This document shows, piece after piece, positions 9,198-17,987 of a stretch of 64,000 nucleotides of DNA. Made by a program: the position numbers and the translations under genes. The notes under the pieces are model-generated. The model was given only the letters and a program-made list of their open reading frames with translations, made no database searches and had not been told where the DNA came from. The stretch covers positions 1,240,001 through 1,304,000 of the forward strand of contig NZ_NEVM01000005.1 of assembly GCF_002261225.1 (NCBI RefSeq), written 5' to 3'. Each line of letters opens with the position of its first letter. The stretch's first letter is position 1. This stretch comes from Bordetella genomosp. 10 (GTDB taxonomy: Bacteria; Pseudomonadota; Gammaproteobacteria; Burkholderiales; Burkholderiaceae_B).

Positions 9198-10427
9198 ATG
9201 AAAACCATAGAGAAATCGTCCAAACTCAACGCTGTCGCCTATGACATCCGCGGTCCCGTCCTCGACCGCGCCCGCGAGATGGAAGAAGCGGGCCAGCGCA
9301 TCATCAAGCTGAACATCGGCAACGTCGCCGCCTTCGGCATACAGCCTCCCGACGAGATCATCCAGGACATCATCCGCAACGTGGCCGACGTGGCGGGCTA
9401 CACCGACAGCAAGGGGCTCTTCGCGCCGCGCAAGGCGGTGGTGCACTACATGCAAAGCAAGGGCGTGCACGGCGTGGACGTCAACGACGTCTACCTGGGC
9501 AACGGCGCGTCGGAGCTGATCTCCATGAGCATCAACGCGCTGCTGAACGACGGCGACGAGCTGCTCATTCCGTCTCCCGACTTTCCGCTGTACACCGCGG
9601 TGACCGGGCTTTCGGGCGGACGTCCGGTCCACTACCTGTGCGACGAGGCCTCGGACTGGATGCCGGACCTCGCCGACATACGCGCGAAGATCACGCCGCG
9701 CACGCGCGGCATCGTGGTGATCAATCCCAACAACCCGACCGGCGCCCTGTATTCGCGCGAGATGCTGCTGGAAATCCTGCAGATCGCCCGCGAGCACAAC
9801 CTGGTCGTTCTGGCCGACGAAATCTACGACAAGACGATCTTCGAGGAGCAGACCCACGTCAGCATGGCCTCGCTGGCCGACGACGTCCTCATCCTGACCT
9901 TCAACGGCTTGTCGAAGAACTACCGCTCCTGCGGCTATCGCGCCGGCTGGATGGTGGTCTCCGGCGAAAAGCGGCACGCGCAGAGCTACATCGAAGGCCT
10001 GAACATGCTGGCCTCGCTGCGCCTGTGCTCGAACACGCCCGGACAACTGGCGATCCAGACCGCGCTGGGCGGCTACCAGAGCATCAACGAACTGGTCGGC
10101 CCCGCCGGCCGGCTGCGCAAGCAGCGCGACCTGGCCTACGACCTGCTCACGCAGATCCCCGGCGTCCACGTCATGAAGCCCAAGGGCGCGCTGTACCTGT
10201 TCCCCAGGCTGGATCCCAAGATCTACCCCATCCAGGACGACCAGCAATTCGCCTACGACCTGCTGGACCAGGAACGGGTGCTCATCGTCCAGGGCACGGG
10301 CTTCAACTGGCCGCAGCACGATCATTTCCGCATGGTTTTCCTGCCGCACGTCGACGACCTCACGGAAGCCATCGGCCGCATCGACCGTTTCCTGGCCGGC
10401 ATGCGCAAGGGCGCGATCGCAGCCTGA
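9198..10427 (+). CDS. alaA: glutamate-pyruvate aminotransferase AlaA
   Basis: A 409-residue class I/II aminotransferase very close to E. coli AlaA along its full length. It shares the start I-EKSSKL, the YDIRGPVL segment, INPNNPTGA, LADEIYDK, FNGLSK with PLP lysine Lys240, and YIEGL.MLAS. AlaA makes alanine from pyruvate and glutamate in the cytoplasm with pyridoxal phosphate. It stands alone after a terminator, with AGGA about 10 nt before the ATG, and converges on the HAD gene. A valine-pyruvate or related specificity cannot be excluded, but the sequence match is strong. Confidence 0.93.
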   Translation: MKTIEKSSKLNAVAYDIRGPVLDRAREMEEAGQRIIKLNIGNVAAFGIQPPDEIIQDIIRNVADVAGYTDSKGLFAPRKAVVHYMQSKGVHGVDVNDVYLGNGASELISMSINALLNDGDELLIPSPDFPLYTAVTGLSGGRPVHYLCDEASDWMPDLADIRAKITPRTRGIVVINPNNPTGALYSREMLLEILQIAREHNLVVLADEIYDKTIFEEQTHVSMASLADDVLILTFNGLSKNYRSCGYRAGWMVVSGEKRHAQSYIEGLNMLASLRLCSNTPGQLAIQTALGGYQSINELVGPAGRLRKQRDLAYDLLTQIPGVHVMKPKGALYLFPRLDPKIYPIQDDQQFAYDLLDQERVLIVQGTGFNWPQHDHFRMVFLPHVDDLTEAIGRIDRFLAGMRKGAIAA

Positions 10428-10447
10428 ACCTTCGGCCTGAACCTTCG
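10423..10447 (+). repeat. 12-bp direct duplication at the end of alaA
   Basis: GCCTGAACCTTCG at 10423-10435 (spanning the alaA stop) is followed at once by CCTGAACCTTCG (10436-10447). It is a simple tandem duplication in the convergent gap. Confidence 0.5.
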
Positions 10448-10464
10448 TCCCGGCCGGCGCTTCG

Positions 10465-11169
10465 TCAGCCGGGGCGCCCCAGCAGGCCGCAGAGATTCAG
10501 CAGGCAGCTCACCGTGACGTGGGCGCCGGCGCGCGGCGGGCACGGGGCTGCCGCGCCTTGCCGCACCAGCCACGCGGCCTGCAGGCCGGCATTCGTCGCG
10601 CCGACCACGTCGAGGTCGAAATCGTCGCCCACGTGCAGCATCTCCGCCGGGTCGACCGACACCATTTTCGCGGCCGCGTGGAAGATCGCGGCTTCCGGTT
10701 TCGCCACGCCGAACTGCCTGGCGGACAACGCGCCCACGAAGAATTCCTTGCCGCCCGTCAGCGCCAGGTCGGCATTGCCGTTGGTCACCGCGATCAACGG
10801 AAAGCGCGCGCTGAGCCATGCCAGCGCGGGCAATACGTCCTCGAAGAATTCGACATTGTTGCGCGCGGCGTAGAACGCGTCGTAGGCGGGTTTGGCGAGC
10901 GCAACGTCCGCGCCCACCGCCTCCAGCACCGCGGCGATCGAACCCAGCCGCAGCGCCCGGTAGTCGCCGGACAATTCCGGATGCGCCGCCTCGTATTCGT
11001 CCCGCAACAGCGCCAGCGCGCGGGGCGCCGACAACAGGGCCGCGGTTGCCGGCGCATGTTCGACGAGCCAGGCCTGCAGCGTCTCCTCGGCGCGCGCCAC
11101 GGACGGCGCGAACGGCCACAGGGTGTCGTCCAGATCGAGCGAGATGGCCGAGACGGTGTTCAGAGGCAT
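10465..11169 (-). CDS. HAD-family (subclass IA) phosphatase
   Basis: A 234-residue cytoplasmic hydrolase with the HAD motifs in order: DLDDTLW (nucleophile Asp near residues 11-13), the TNGN threonine motif, a lysine in the AKPEAAIF segment, and GDDFDLDVVGA (motif IV). A helical cap lies between motifs I and II. The family removes phosphate from small metabolites such as nucleotides or phosphoglycolate. The exact substrate is not evident; YjjG-type nucleotidase is one possibility. It is convergent with alaA. A -10-like TATACT lies on the minus strand at 11242-11247. Confidence 0.85.
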   Translation of the reverse strand: MPLNTVSAISLDLDDTLWPFAPSVARAEETLQAWLVEHAPATAALLSAPRALALLRDEYEAAHPELSGDYRALRLGSIAAVLEAVGADVALAKPAYDAFYAARNNVEFFEDVLPALAWLSARFPLIAVTNGNADLALTGGKEFFVGALSARQFGVAKPEAAIFHAAAKMVSVDPAEMLHVGDDFDLDVVGATNAGLQAAWLVRQGAAAPCPPRAGAHVTVSCLLNLCGLLGRPG

Positions 11170-11355
11170 ACGGGGAGACGGCTTCGGGCGGCAGCCGGAC
11201 GGCTGGGCCAGGGCGAAAAGAAGTTGTGCGGGGGAGGCGGAAGTATAGCGTTTCGCGCGTTCAGGGAGCGCCAGTGGCGCAAGGCCTTCGGTCGATACAG
11301 GTCGCCTCAGGTGTCTATCCTGATGGCGATCCGGCTTTCATGTCCGTGCCGCTCA

Positions 11356-11781
11356 TCAAGCCACGGCCAAATCGGCCTTGGCGGGTCTGCCGCCTTTTGC
11401 GCCATTGCGGCGTGCGGCATCGGCCTTGCTTGCGGTACGAACGCGCCCGCGCGCGGCAGCAACCGTGCGCCGGGCAATGTCCACCGGAATCAATCGCGCC
11501 AACAAGCCTGGAATGCTGAGGGCAGCGGCCTCGTCCTCTCCGAACGCCAAACCATCGCCGCCGGGCGTGACATAGGCATGCGCCAAGGTATGGCGCGACA
11601 GGTTTTGCAATGCCGGCACTTCCTTTGGGTCGAAACGAAACACCAGGCCATTGCTGTAAGTCAGCTCCAACATGCGGACATTCGCGACGTAGCGAGCCGC
11701 CACGGCATGAGGCTGCGCGAGCGCTTCACGACCGCGGGCCAAGGCCGCTTCGTAATCTTTACGAGAAATTTTGGATGTCAT
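11356..11781 (-). CDS. DUF2442 domain protein
   Basis: A 141-residue protein. The middle (about residues 25-85) contains the DUF2442 pattern ANVRMLELTYSNGL...FDPKEVPAL. The C terminus is basic and Ala/Arg-rich (RRNGAKGGRPAK) and may bind nucleic acid. DUF2442 proteins are usually encoded beside a DUF4160 toxin-like partner. No DUF4160 is present here; the short frame upstream does not resemble it. GAGGG 6 nt before the ATG supports the start at 11781. It marks the edge of a lower-GC region, so it may have arrived with it. Function unknown. Confidence 0.7.
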   Translation of the reverse strand: MTSKISRKDYEAALARGREALAQPHAVAARYVANVRMLELTYSNGLVFRFDPKEVPALQNLSRHTLAHAYVTPGGDGLAFGEDEAAALSIPGLLARLIPVDIARRTVAAARGRVRTASKADAARRNGAKGGRPAKADLAVA

Positions 11782-11783
11782 GT

Positions 11784-12059
11784 TCAGCCCTCGTTCAACC
11801 AGTCGATAGTTATCGATGTCCCCCAATTCACGCGTGCCTGTACGCCTCGACCCGGCAGGTACATGCCACTGCCCTTGACCACCGTACCTGTACCAATGCT
11901 TCCGGCCGGAAGCAGCACGATTTGTTTCGTGCCCTGCTCGCACGTCGCTTTGTGAGCAGGCTGAAAAAATCCGGACAGGCTCCCGCCTCTCGACCCATAA
12001 CACGTCTCACCATCGCCTAGACGATCAACTATTCGGGTTGGGGAGAATCTTCCGATCAA
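11784..12059 (-). CDS. possible small gene or gene remnant (unrecognised)
   Basis: A 91-codon frame that ends 2 nt before the DUF2442 start, as a coupled upstream gene would, but its first part overlaps the end of the reductase gene (12025-13125). The last 45 codons (from VLLPAGSIGTG to WLNEG) look protein-like, while the first half does not. No family is recognised. It may be a fragment of an older gene whose 5' end was replaced when the adjacent operon arrived. Confidence 0.25.
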   Translation of the reverse strand: MIGRFSPTRIVDRLGDGETCYGSRGGSLSGFFQPAHKATCEQGTKQIVLLPAGSIGTGTVVKGSGMYLPGRGVQARVNWGTSITIDWLNEG

Positions 12060-13125
12060 CCAAGACCTGTAGCCAATGCTTCACGCATTCCTCTGTGTCA
12101 TAGACCTGATTGAACCCTGCTTGCTTTATCTTCACCGTGCTGACAAACGCGGGAGGGGGCGCAGTCTTCAGTCCATAGCCAAAGCGCGCATCCGCAGAGT
12201 AGTGAGACTGCCCTAGCAGGTCGGCTAAACGGTTCGGTCGCAAGTCATGCCGGCGCACCAACTCCGCCCAGAGCGTTTCACGACTCGGCAAGAAATCCGC
12301 CATACACAAAGGCATATCCGGACCAAGGCGGACTTGCAGAAAGTCAGCCAGCCCGGCCCACATATCCCGCCAACTGAACACCTCCCCATTGGTCAGGTTG
12401 TAATGTTCACCCCACGTCTGTACATTGTCGGCAGTCCAAACGGCCGCATCGCCGATCAGGCGCGCATCCACGGCTTCTCGTGGATAGGAGACGTGTCCAG
12501 GGTAGCTAAATGGCCTGCCCTCGGCCCGGCACAATGCGCCATAGATACCGATGACAGGGATCGTATTCATCGCTACGCCAACGTTTGGCCCCAACACAAT
12601 GGTTGGGCGGAATATGGTCCACCCAAAGCCACGCCGCTCGGCTTGCTCACGAACATAGTCTTCCTGCAGCCAATAGGAGTTCGGGTGCGGATCGCGCGGC
12701 TCCTTCTCGCGGGCAGGTGTCCGAATGGCATGGAGGTGGACGCCGTAGGCCTTCGTTCCCTGTAACAGGGTCACGTGCCGCAGCGCCGCAGCTTCATGTA
12801 ACGACTCAATGGTGTTTCGCAGCATGGTCAGGTTGGTGGACATTTGCTCCGGATCCTGCCATCCGGCGATGAGCCCGGGCTTTTCGTAGACAGCGGCGTA
12901 CACCACGTGTGACACCTGCGACAAGCCCTTGAAAGCCTCTTGGCATGCAGTGGCGTCCAACAGGTCCACCGAAAGATGCGTGAATGCCTTCGCACTCAGA
13001 ATTTCGGGACAGCGACGCGACACGGCAATCACCTGCCAACCGGCATTCAGAAATGAATCGACGGCCGCCGTTCCCACAAGTCCGCTGGCGCCAGTGATGA
13101 GTACAGTCCGCGACATTATGTTCAC
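12025..13125 (-). CDS. PRISE-like SDR reductase (NAD-dependent epimerase/dehydratase family)
   Basis: A 366-residue extended short-chain dehydrogenase. TGASGLVG near residues 11-18 is the nucleotide-binding loop. LQGTKAYG and NSYWLQEDYV occupy the place of the Tyr-containing active-site motif of progesterone-5-beta-reductase/iridoid-synthase-like (PRISE) enzymes, where the usual YxxxK is replaced. The family reduces enones or oxidises sugars. It is the last gene of the AtuA operon; its ATG overlaps the stop of the Bug gene (ATGA at 13122-13125). ATG at 13116 is an alternative start. The substrate is unknown. Confidence 0.8.
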   Translation of the reverse strand: MNIMSRTVLITGASGLVGTAAVDSFLNAGWQVIAVSRRCPEILSAKAFTHLSVDLLDATACQEAFKGLSQVSHVVYAAVYEKPGLIAGWQDPEQMSTNLTMLRNTIESLHEAAALRHVTLLQGTKAYGVHLHAIRTPAREKEPRDPHPNSYWLQEDYVREQAERRGFGWTIFRPTIVLGPNVGVAMNTIPVIGIYGALCRAEGRPFSYPGHVSYPREAVDARLIGDAAVWTADNVQTWGEHYNLTNGEVFSWRDMWAGLADFLQVRLGPDMPLCMADFLPSRETLWAELVRRHDLRPNRLADLLGQSHYSADARFGYGLKTAPPPAFVSTVKIKQAGFNQVYDTEECVKHWLQVLVDRKILPNPNS

Positions 13126-14096
13126 TCGATTGTCAAGTTGATCTGTTTGAACAACGCTTTGAAGCGGGCATATTCATCCGCCATCCTTTTACCAAACGCA
13201 TCGCGACTGTCCGACGACGCGACAATCCCGAGCGCTGCGAATTGTTCTTGCAATTGAGGACTGTTCACCGCCTTCACAACTTCGTCATGTAGGCGGTCCA
13301 GTATCTCGGGCGGCGTGCCAGCCGGCGCCACGATGCCATACCACGCCACGCTTTCCGCGCCTGGCAAGCCGGCCTCGGCAACGGTGGGCACATCAGGCAA
13401 CAACGGGGATCGCTTGACGTCGGCCATCGCGATCGCTCGCAGCTTGCCCGACTTCACGAAGGACAGGATTGGCGGAACGCCGCTGATTACCAGTTGCGTG
13501 CGGCCTCCCAAGGTGTCAGTAATCGCCTCGCTATTGCCTTTGTACGGCACATGGAGAATTCGAGTGTTCGACAGGTGTTGAAATAGCTCGCCAGCAATGT
13601 GACCGCTCGTCCCCACCCCAGCGGACGCATAATTAACCGTGTCCGGATGATGCTTGATGTACGCAATCAGTTCCTGCAAGTTCTTTACCGGCAGTGATGG
13701 ATTCACCAAGATGACGTTCGGACCCGTCGCCACCAAGGCCACTGGCGCCAAATCCTTCATCGCGTCGTATTGCATCTTGGGGCGTGCATTGGGATTCACC
13801 GTGATCGGGCCAGCCGATGCAAATCCAATGGTGTACCCATCCTTGTTCGCCTTCGCGACGTAGTCCGTACCCAGGTCACCGCCCGCACCCGGCTTATTTT
13901 CCACAATCACAGGCTGACCCAATTGTTCAGCCAACGGCTTTGCCACCAAACGGGCAATGATATCTATCGAACTCCCAGGTCCGTACGTCGCGATCAGTCG
14001 TATAGGCTTGGCGGGCCATTTTCCCTCTGCGAGTGCGGTACTGACGGTGGCCAAGCTCAGTACCAGCCCCACTGTTAGTTGAAGTATCTTCGTCAT
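13122..14096 (-). CDS. Bug-type substrate-binding protein
   Basis: A 324-residue periplasmic binding protein with a signal peptide (MTKILQLTVGLVLSLA, cleavage after ALAE about residue 24) and Bug landmarks: WPAKPIRLIATYGPGS, VIVENKPGAGGDLG, ARPKMQYDAMKDLAP and HVPYKGNSEA. GGAG lies 6 nt before the ATG. It is the second Bug gene in this operon. No membrane components are present. Codon use is less GC-rich than in the flanking chromosome. Confidence 0.92.
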   Translation of the reverse strand: MTKILQLTVGLVLSLATVSTALAEGKWPAKPIRLIATYGPGSSIDIIARLVAKPLAEQLGQPVIVENKPGAGGDLGTDYVAKANKDGYTIGFASAGPITVNPNARPKMQYDAMKDLAPVALVATGPNVILVNPSLPVKNLQELIAYIKHHPDTVNYASAGVGTSGHIAGELFQHLSNTRILHVPYKGNSEAITDTLGGRTQLVISGVPPILSFVKSGKLRAIAMADVKRSPLLPDVPTVAEAGLPGAESVAWYGIVAPAGTPPEILDRLHDEVVKAVNSPQLQEQFAALGIVASSDSRDAFGKRMADEYARFKALFKQINLTIE

Positions 14097-14110
14097 GATG
14101 TCTCCAAGCT

Positions 14111-15043
14111 TTAGCGCTGTTCCAATCCGTCCGTGTGCGAATACATAAGCTTGCCAGGGTACGGAAGGTGTGCCCGAAGAATCACTCCCTGCTCAGCTTC
14201 GGTGATGTACAAGCTTTGCCTGTTAACCCCCCCATAGGCCACGTTTGTGGTGCGCAGGCCGGCGCATGACCGAATCCGATAGAGCGGCTCGCCTATTGGG
14301 CTGAACACCCAGACTGTGCCTGCCTGCGCGTGGACGACCGCCAGGTTCCCAGCGTCGTCGATTGCCATCCCATCGGGTCCGGCCGTGCTGCCGGATAATT
14401 GTATGAATCGACTCACCTTACCCATCGCGCCGCCTGGTTCCATTCGCAACGCGTAGATCGCGTTATCGTGCGTGATGGCTACATACAGTACATTCTCGGC
14501 TCTGTTCATGACGAGGCCGTTGGGCCCGGCCAAACCGTCCATCAGTAGATCAACGGTTTGGCCATCAGCACGCAAACGAAACACGCGTCCCGTTGGGTTC
14601 TCTAAGGCGCTTTCACCCTGATCAGTGAAGTAAAGATCTCCGTTCGCCGCGAAGAACAGGTCGTTCAGGCCTTTTAGTCCCTCACGCCTTACATTCTGCA
14701 GATACGGTCGGATGGTCCGATGTTCCGGGTCGAGCAGCATCAGCCCGTGTAGATGGTCCGCGACAAAGATCCGACCATCTTGATGAATCTTTAATCCGTT
14801 AGGTTCGCCGTCATATTGAAGAATGACTTCAAAATTGCCACTTGGGTCGACCCGTAGAATTCTGCCGTGAGCCAAGTCCACACACCACAGGTTGCCGGCG
14901 CGGTCAAACGAGGGCCCTTCAAGAAAAGAATGCATCTTCACATGTCTCGCAGCGAGCCAGGTGGACGGGCGGTCAGTCAGATGCATGGACTCGGGCAAGC
15001 GTGCGAAGACTTCTGTTTGCAATAGCTCTGCGGCGGGATACAT
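14111..15043 (-). CDS. SMP-30/gluconolactonase family protein
   Basis: A 310-residue six-bladed beta-propeller hydrolase. Visible landmarks are EGPSFDRAGNLWCVD (metal-binding Glu and Asp region, about residues 38-52), NDLFFAANGDLYFTD (about 127-142), GPNGLVMN and PDGMAIDDAGN (about 223-233). The family uses Ca or Zn to hydrolyse lactones. No signal peptide, so cytoplasmic. GAGG lies 8 nt before the ATG. Between AtuA-type genes and a reductase, a lactone ring-opening step is the reasonable reading. Confidence 0.88.
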   Translation of the reverse strand: MYPAAELLQTEVFARLPESMHLTDRPSTWLAARHVKMHSFLEGPSFDRAGNLWCVDLAHGRILRVDPSGNFEVILQYDGEPNGLKIHQDGRIFVADHLHGLMLLDPEHRTIRPYLQNVRREGLKGLNDLFFAANGDLYFTDQGESALENPTGRVFRLRADGQTVDLLMDGLAGPNGLVMNRAENVLYVAITHDNAIYALRMEPGGAMGKVSRFIQLSGSTAGPDGMAIDDAGNLAVVHAQAGTVWVFSPIGEPLYRIRSCAGLRTTNVAYGGVNRQSLYITEAEQGVILRAHLPYPGKLMYSHTDGLEQR

Positions 15044-15058
15044 AGTGGCGCCTCGTTT

Positions 15059-15385
15059 TCAAGGTTGGAGAATATCTGCGGGCAGCTCTATCCCGAGCAT
15101 CAGGGCGCTTAGCGATTTTCCGTGCGGATCGAGTCGAAGTGACCGCGTCACACCGCCTGCCAGGACGTTGGGAATCACGAAATTCAAGGCCATCAGGCTC
15201 TCGACCTCGTATCGTCGGATCGGCCCGGCACCCAAATGGGCGAACGCCTGATGTACCCGATCCGCCGTCAGCCTTTCTCGGAGATGCTGCCAGCCAGCCT
15301 TGTCGTAAGCAATGACGGCGATGCTCGACGTATTCCCCTTGTCGCCCGCCCTTGCGTGGGCGAGATCGTGAACCAGAGTGCCCAT
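15059..15385 (-). CDS. small AtuA-associated protein
   Basis: A 108-residue protein starting MGTLVHDLAHARAGDKGN, matching the small domain that follows AtuA in many genomes, sometimes as a fused C-terminal domain. AGGAG about 8 nt before ATG 15385, and a 2-nt gap from the AtuA stop, favour this start over one 13 codons upstream. The motif RAGDKGN(T/I)S is highly conserved in the family. Its role is unknown; it probably forms a complex with the AtuA-type protein. Confidence 0.8.
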   Translation of the reverse strand: MGTLVHDLAHARAGDKGNTSSIAVIAYDKAGWQHLRERLTADRVHQAFAHLGAGPIRRYEVESLMALNFVIPNVLAGGVTRSLRLDPHGKSLSALMLGIELPADILQP

Positions 15386-15387
15386 GT

Positions 15388-16746
15388 TCAAGCTCCTACG
15401 GCGATGATCTGAGGCTTGACCCAATCGCGGGGGATCATCACGGCATCCACGGCGATGATCTCTTTAGCCCCCAGGTTCACGGGGCCACCCGCGCCGTAGG
15501 GTCCCTGCATGTTCAATTGCCGAACATGATCGCCTAGCAGATTCGCGCTTTTCTTATCCGGGCAACGTGCCGCCACGCGCAGGCGAACCTCGTAGGGTGG
15601 ACTGGCCGATGCAGCAGGAAATTCACCATGTAGGCTGCTGATGCCGATCAAATCGACCTGCAACTCGCTAGCAACGCCGCCATCCAAGCGGAAGCGCTCC
15701 TTCACCGTCTGCGCCGCTAAGTGGGCACGGGCTACAGCATTTACGCCGGCGTAAGAAACCTCGCCGCTGCCAATCCACCCATCGAAATACCCCACGACGA
15801 CCTTGTAGCTATCAGTACGCGCACCGGCATGGATACCACGTACCGCCACGCGATCGGCACTCTCCTCGTCGAAGTGCAAGCCTTGGAGCGACAGCACGCA
15901 ATCAGGAGTGATGTAAGCATCTGGATCGTGGATCTCATAAAGTGCCTGCTCGGTGCAAGTCATCCGATCCAGGCGCCCACCGGAGCGTTCGGGTTTGCAA
16001 ACGTAAAGCTCTCCATCGCTATAAAGATCAGCGAATGGGTAAGGTAGTTCGGCCAGACGCGGGACCTCTTTTTTTCCCGGATCGGCGAAGTAGCCGCCCG
16101 TAAGTTGTGCTGAGCATTCCAACAGGTGCCCCATAATCGTGCCGGCGGCCAGACGCGGCAGATCATCATAGTCCCAGCGGTGGTGGTGTAGCGCCACGCC
16201 CAGGAATAGCGACGGATCGGCCACGCGTCCGGTCATCACCACATGAGCCCCGGTTCGCAACGCGTCGCGCACCACATCAGCACCCAAATACGCGTTGGCT
16301 GAAGCGAGCTTGGGAAGAATGCTTTCAAGGGGCATTTTGCGATCCATCAGCATGAGTTCCGAATGGGCGCTAACCTTTTCGATCACATCGTCGCCCACCA
16401 CCGCCGCGCAGCGAAGCTCACTCCAGCCAAGCGTCCGGCCGATCTCCAGTGCCGCCTTGGCCGCTCCCTCAGGATTGGCCGCCCCCATGTTGGATACGAG
16501 CCGCACGCCCTTCTGATGGCACAATGGCAGAAAGGCTTGCATACGTTCTCGAAGCATTGGGTTGTAGCCCGCCGTCCCATCGTGCCGGCGCGAAAGCGTT
16601 TCGCGCGCAATTGTGCGCTCCGCTAGGCACTCACATACGAGGTAATCCAAGTCACACGCTTCGAGCAGTTGTAGGGCGGGACCGATACGGTCATCTGCCA
16701 TCCCGGCCCCGGTTCCTACGCGCACTCGCTTTTTCGAGGAATCCAT
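15388..16746 (-). CDS. AtuA family protein (DUF1446)
   Basis: A 452-residue protein of the acyclic terpene utilization AtuA family, recognised by VGTGAGMADDRIGPA at the start, the LVSNMGAANPEGA segment near residue 85 and TGRVADPSLFLG in the middle. GGAGAG 6 nt before ATG 16746 supports this start. AtuA is required for citronellol growth in Pseudomonas, but its reaction is not known. Here the other atu genes are absent, and the neighbours are a lactonase, a reductase and Bug proteins, so the compound degraded is probably a lactone- or carboxylate-forming substrate rather than a terpene. Confidence 0.85.
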   Translation of the reverse strand: MDSSKKRVRVGTGAGMADDRIGPALQLLEACDLDYLVCECLAERTIARETLSRRHDGTAGYNPMLRERMQAFLPLCHQKGVRLVSNMGAANPEGAAKAALEIGRTLGWSELRCAAVVGDDVIEKVSAHSELMLMDRKMPLESILPKLASANAYLGADVVRDALRTGAHVVMTGRVADPSLFLGVALHHHRWDYDDLPRLAAGTIMGHLLECSAQLTGGYFADPGKKEVPRLAELPYPFADLYSDGELYVCKPERSGGRLDRMTCTEQALYEIHDPDAYITPDCVLSLQGLHFDEESADRVAVRGIHAGARTDSYKVVVGYFDGWIGSGEVSYAGVNAVARAHLAAQTVKERFRLDGGVASELQVDLIGISSLHGEFPAASASPPYEVRLRVAARCPDKKSANLLGDHVRQLNMQGPYGAGGPVNLGAKEIIAVDAVMIPRDWVKPQIIAVGA

Positions 16747-16787
16747 GCTTCTCTCCAATTGGGTAAAACAAGCGAAGCCGCAGTAGC

Positions 16788-17762
16788 TCACTTGAGCTGG
16801 TCTTTCATCTGCGCGACGGTGCTCTCCCAGAACACCAAGTCGCTTTGGAAGAATTCCTGCGCTTGGGCAGGCGTCTCCGACAGGGGAACCGCGCCTAATT
16901 TCGTAAGCGTCGCTTTGACGTCTCGCTCTTGGATGGCTACTGAGATAGCCTGAGCGAGCTTGGTCTTTATGGCATCAGGCGTGCCTTTCGGAGCCAAGAT
17001 GCCAAACCAGGAAGTAGCACTAAAATTTCCGAGGCCCGCCTCTTTCATGGTCGGCACGTCGGGGACCGTTTCGAATCGGCTGTCGCTGGCTACGGCCAAG
17101 GCTCGTAAACGGCCTGCTTGAATTTGACCGATTGTCGATGGCAAGCCTACAAACATCATGTCGACTCGCCCTGAGAGTAAGTCATTCATCGCGGGGCCCG
17201 TTCCTTTATAGGGCACATGCAACAGGTCGATGCCGGCTGCTGCCGCGAAGCGCGCCCCGGTCAAATGCGGGCTGGTCCCCGTTCCCGATGACGCATAGGT
17301 GAGGCTACCTGGCTTGGCCTTCGCCAAGGCCACCAGCTCCGCAACCGAATTGGCTTTGACGCCCGCGTTCACTATCAGGAAGTACGGAGTCAACGCTATC
17401 CGCGACACCGCCTCGAGGTCAGTCTTCGTGTCAAAGGGCAGATCATGCATCACATAGGAGTTGATGCTGATAGCACTGGAGCCGGCCAATAACGTATAGC
17501 CATCGGGCGCCGATCGAGCGACGAAGGAGGATCCGATCGTGGCGCTCGCGCCGGCTCGGTTCTCGACCACGATGGACTGACCCAGTGTCTTCGCCATCGA
17601 TGGCACCAGCGCACGGATCAGCACATCGGTGGTTCCTCCCGGCTCGTTGGGAACCACGACGTGAATCGGATGGGCGGGAAACGGCTCCTCGGCACCCGCA
17701 AGCCCTCCATGCATCCCAAGCCAAAACCCCAGCGCGATGCCAAGGGATTTAGAAATTCCCAT
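16788..17762 (-). CDS. Bug-type substrate-binding protein, first gene of the AtuA operon
   Basis: A 324-residue periplasmic binding protein with a signal peptide ending near GLAGAEE (about residue 24). It has the Bug motifs HPIHVVVPNEPGG, VVENRAGASATIG, ARSAPDGYTLLAG and HVPYKGTGP. It is the first gene after the divergent LysR gene and is followed 41 nt later by the AtuA gene. Identity to the other Bug gene in the same operon is limited by eye, so they are not a recent duplication. The ligand is unknown. Confidence 0.92.
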   Translation of the reverse strand: MGISKSLGIALGFWLGMHGGLAGAEEPFPAHPIHVVVPNEPGGTTDVLIRALVPSMAKTLGQSIVVENRAGASATIGSSFVARSAPDGYTLLAGSSAISINSYVMHDLPFDTKTDLEAVSRIALTPYFLIVNAGVKANSVAELVALAKAKPGSLTYASSGTGTSPHLTGARFAAAAGIDLLHVPYKGTGPAMNDLLSGRVDMMFVGLPSTIGQIQAGRLRALAVASDSRFETVPDVPTMKEAGLGNFSATSWFGILAPKGTPDAIKTKLAQAISVAIQERDVKATLTKLGAVPLSETPAQAQEFFQSDLVFWESTVAQMKDQLK

Positions 17763-17987
17763 TTATCTCTGTCTCGTTCGTTATAGGGACGTTGCAGGCC
17801 GAGACACTCAGTGTTCGGATGCGCAGCGAGCCCTTTCTAATACGGAGACACCAGTCCCCCGCGGGGGCTTCCGACTGCCGGAAGCGGAGGCTGACGACCC
17901 CTTTCGAAGATTATGGCCTCCGCGTAGTAAGATGAGAACTGAATCTATTTGATCTATTTGATACGATTTTTGCATTAATCGAAGATC
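17763..17987. promoter_or_regulatory. divergent control region between AtuA operon and LysR gene
   Basis: The 225-bp gap holds several inverted repeats: CTTCCG-5 nt-CGGAAG (17868-17884), GCGGAGGC (17884-17891) with GCCTCCGC (17916-17923), and a CCCCCGCGGGGG palindrome (17856-17867 region). It then turns AT-rich near 17941-17980. Divergent LysR arrangements normally have the activator site here. Which repeat is the operator is not decided. Confidence 0.4.

Noticed and set aside
10449..10474. CCCGGC/GCCGGG stem at the alaA-HAD junction as a terminator
   Set aside because: The stem is only 6 bp with a long loop, overlaps the HAD coding end and has no T-tract.
15388..16746. Assignment of the AtuA operon to citronellol/geraniol breakdown
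   Set aside because: The carboxylase, dehydrogenase and lyase genes of the atu/liu pathway are not in this operon; only the AtuA family name suggests terpenes.
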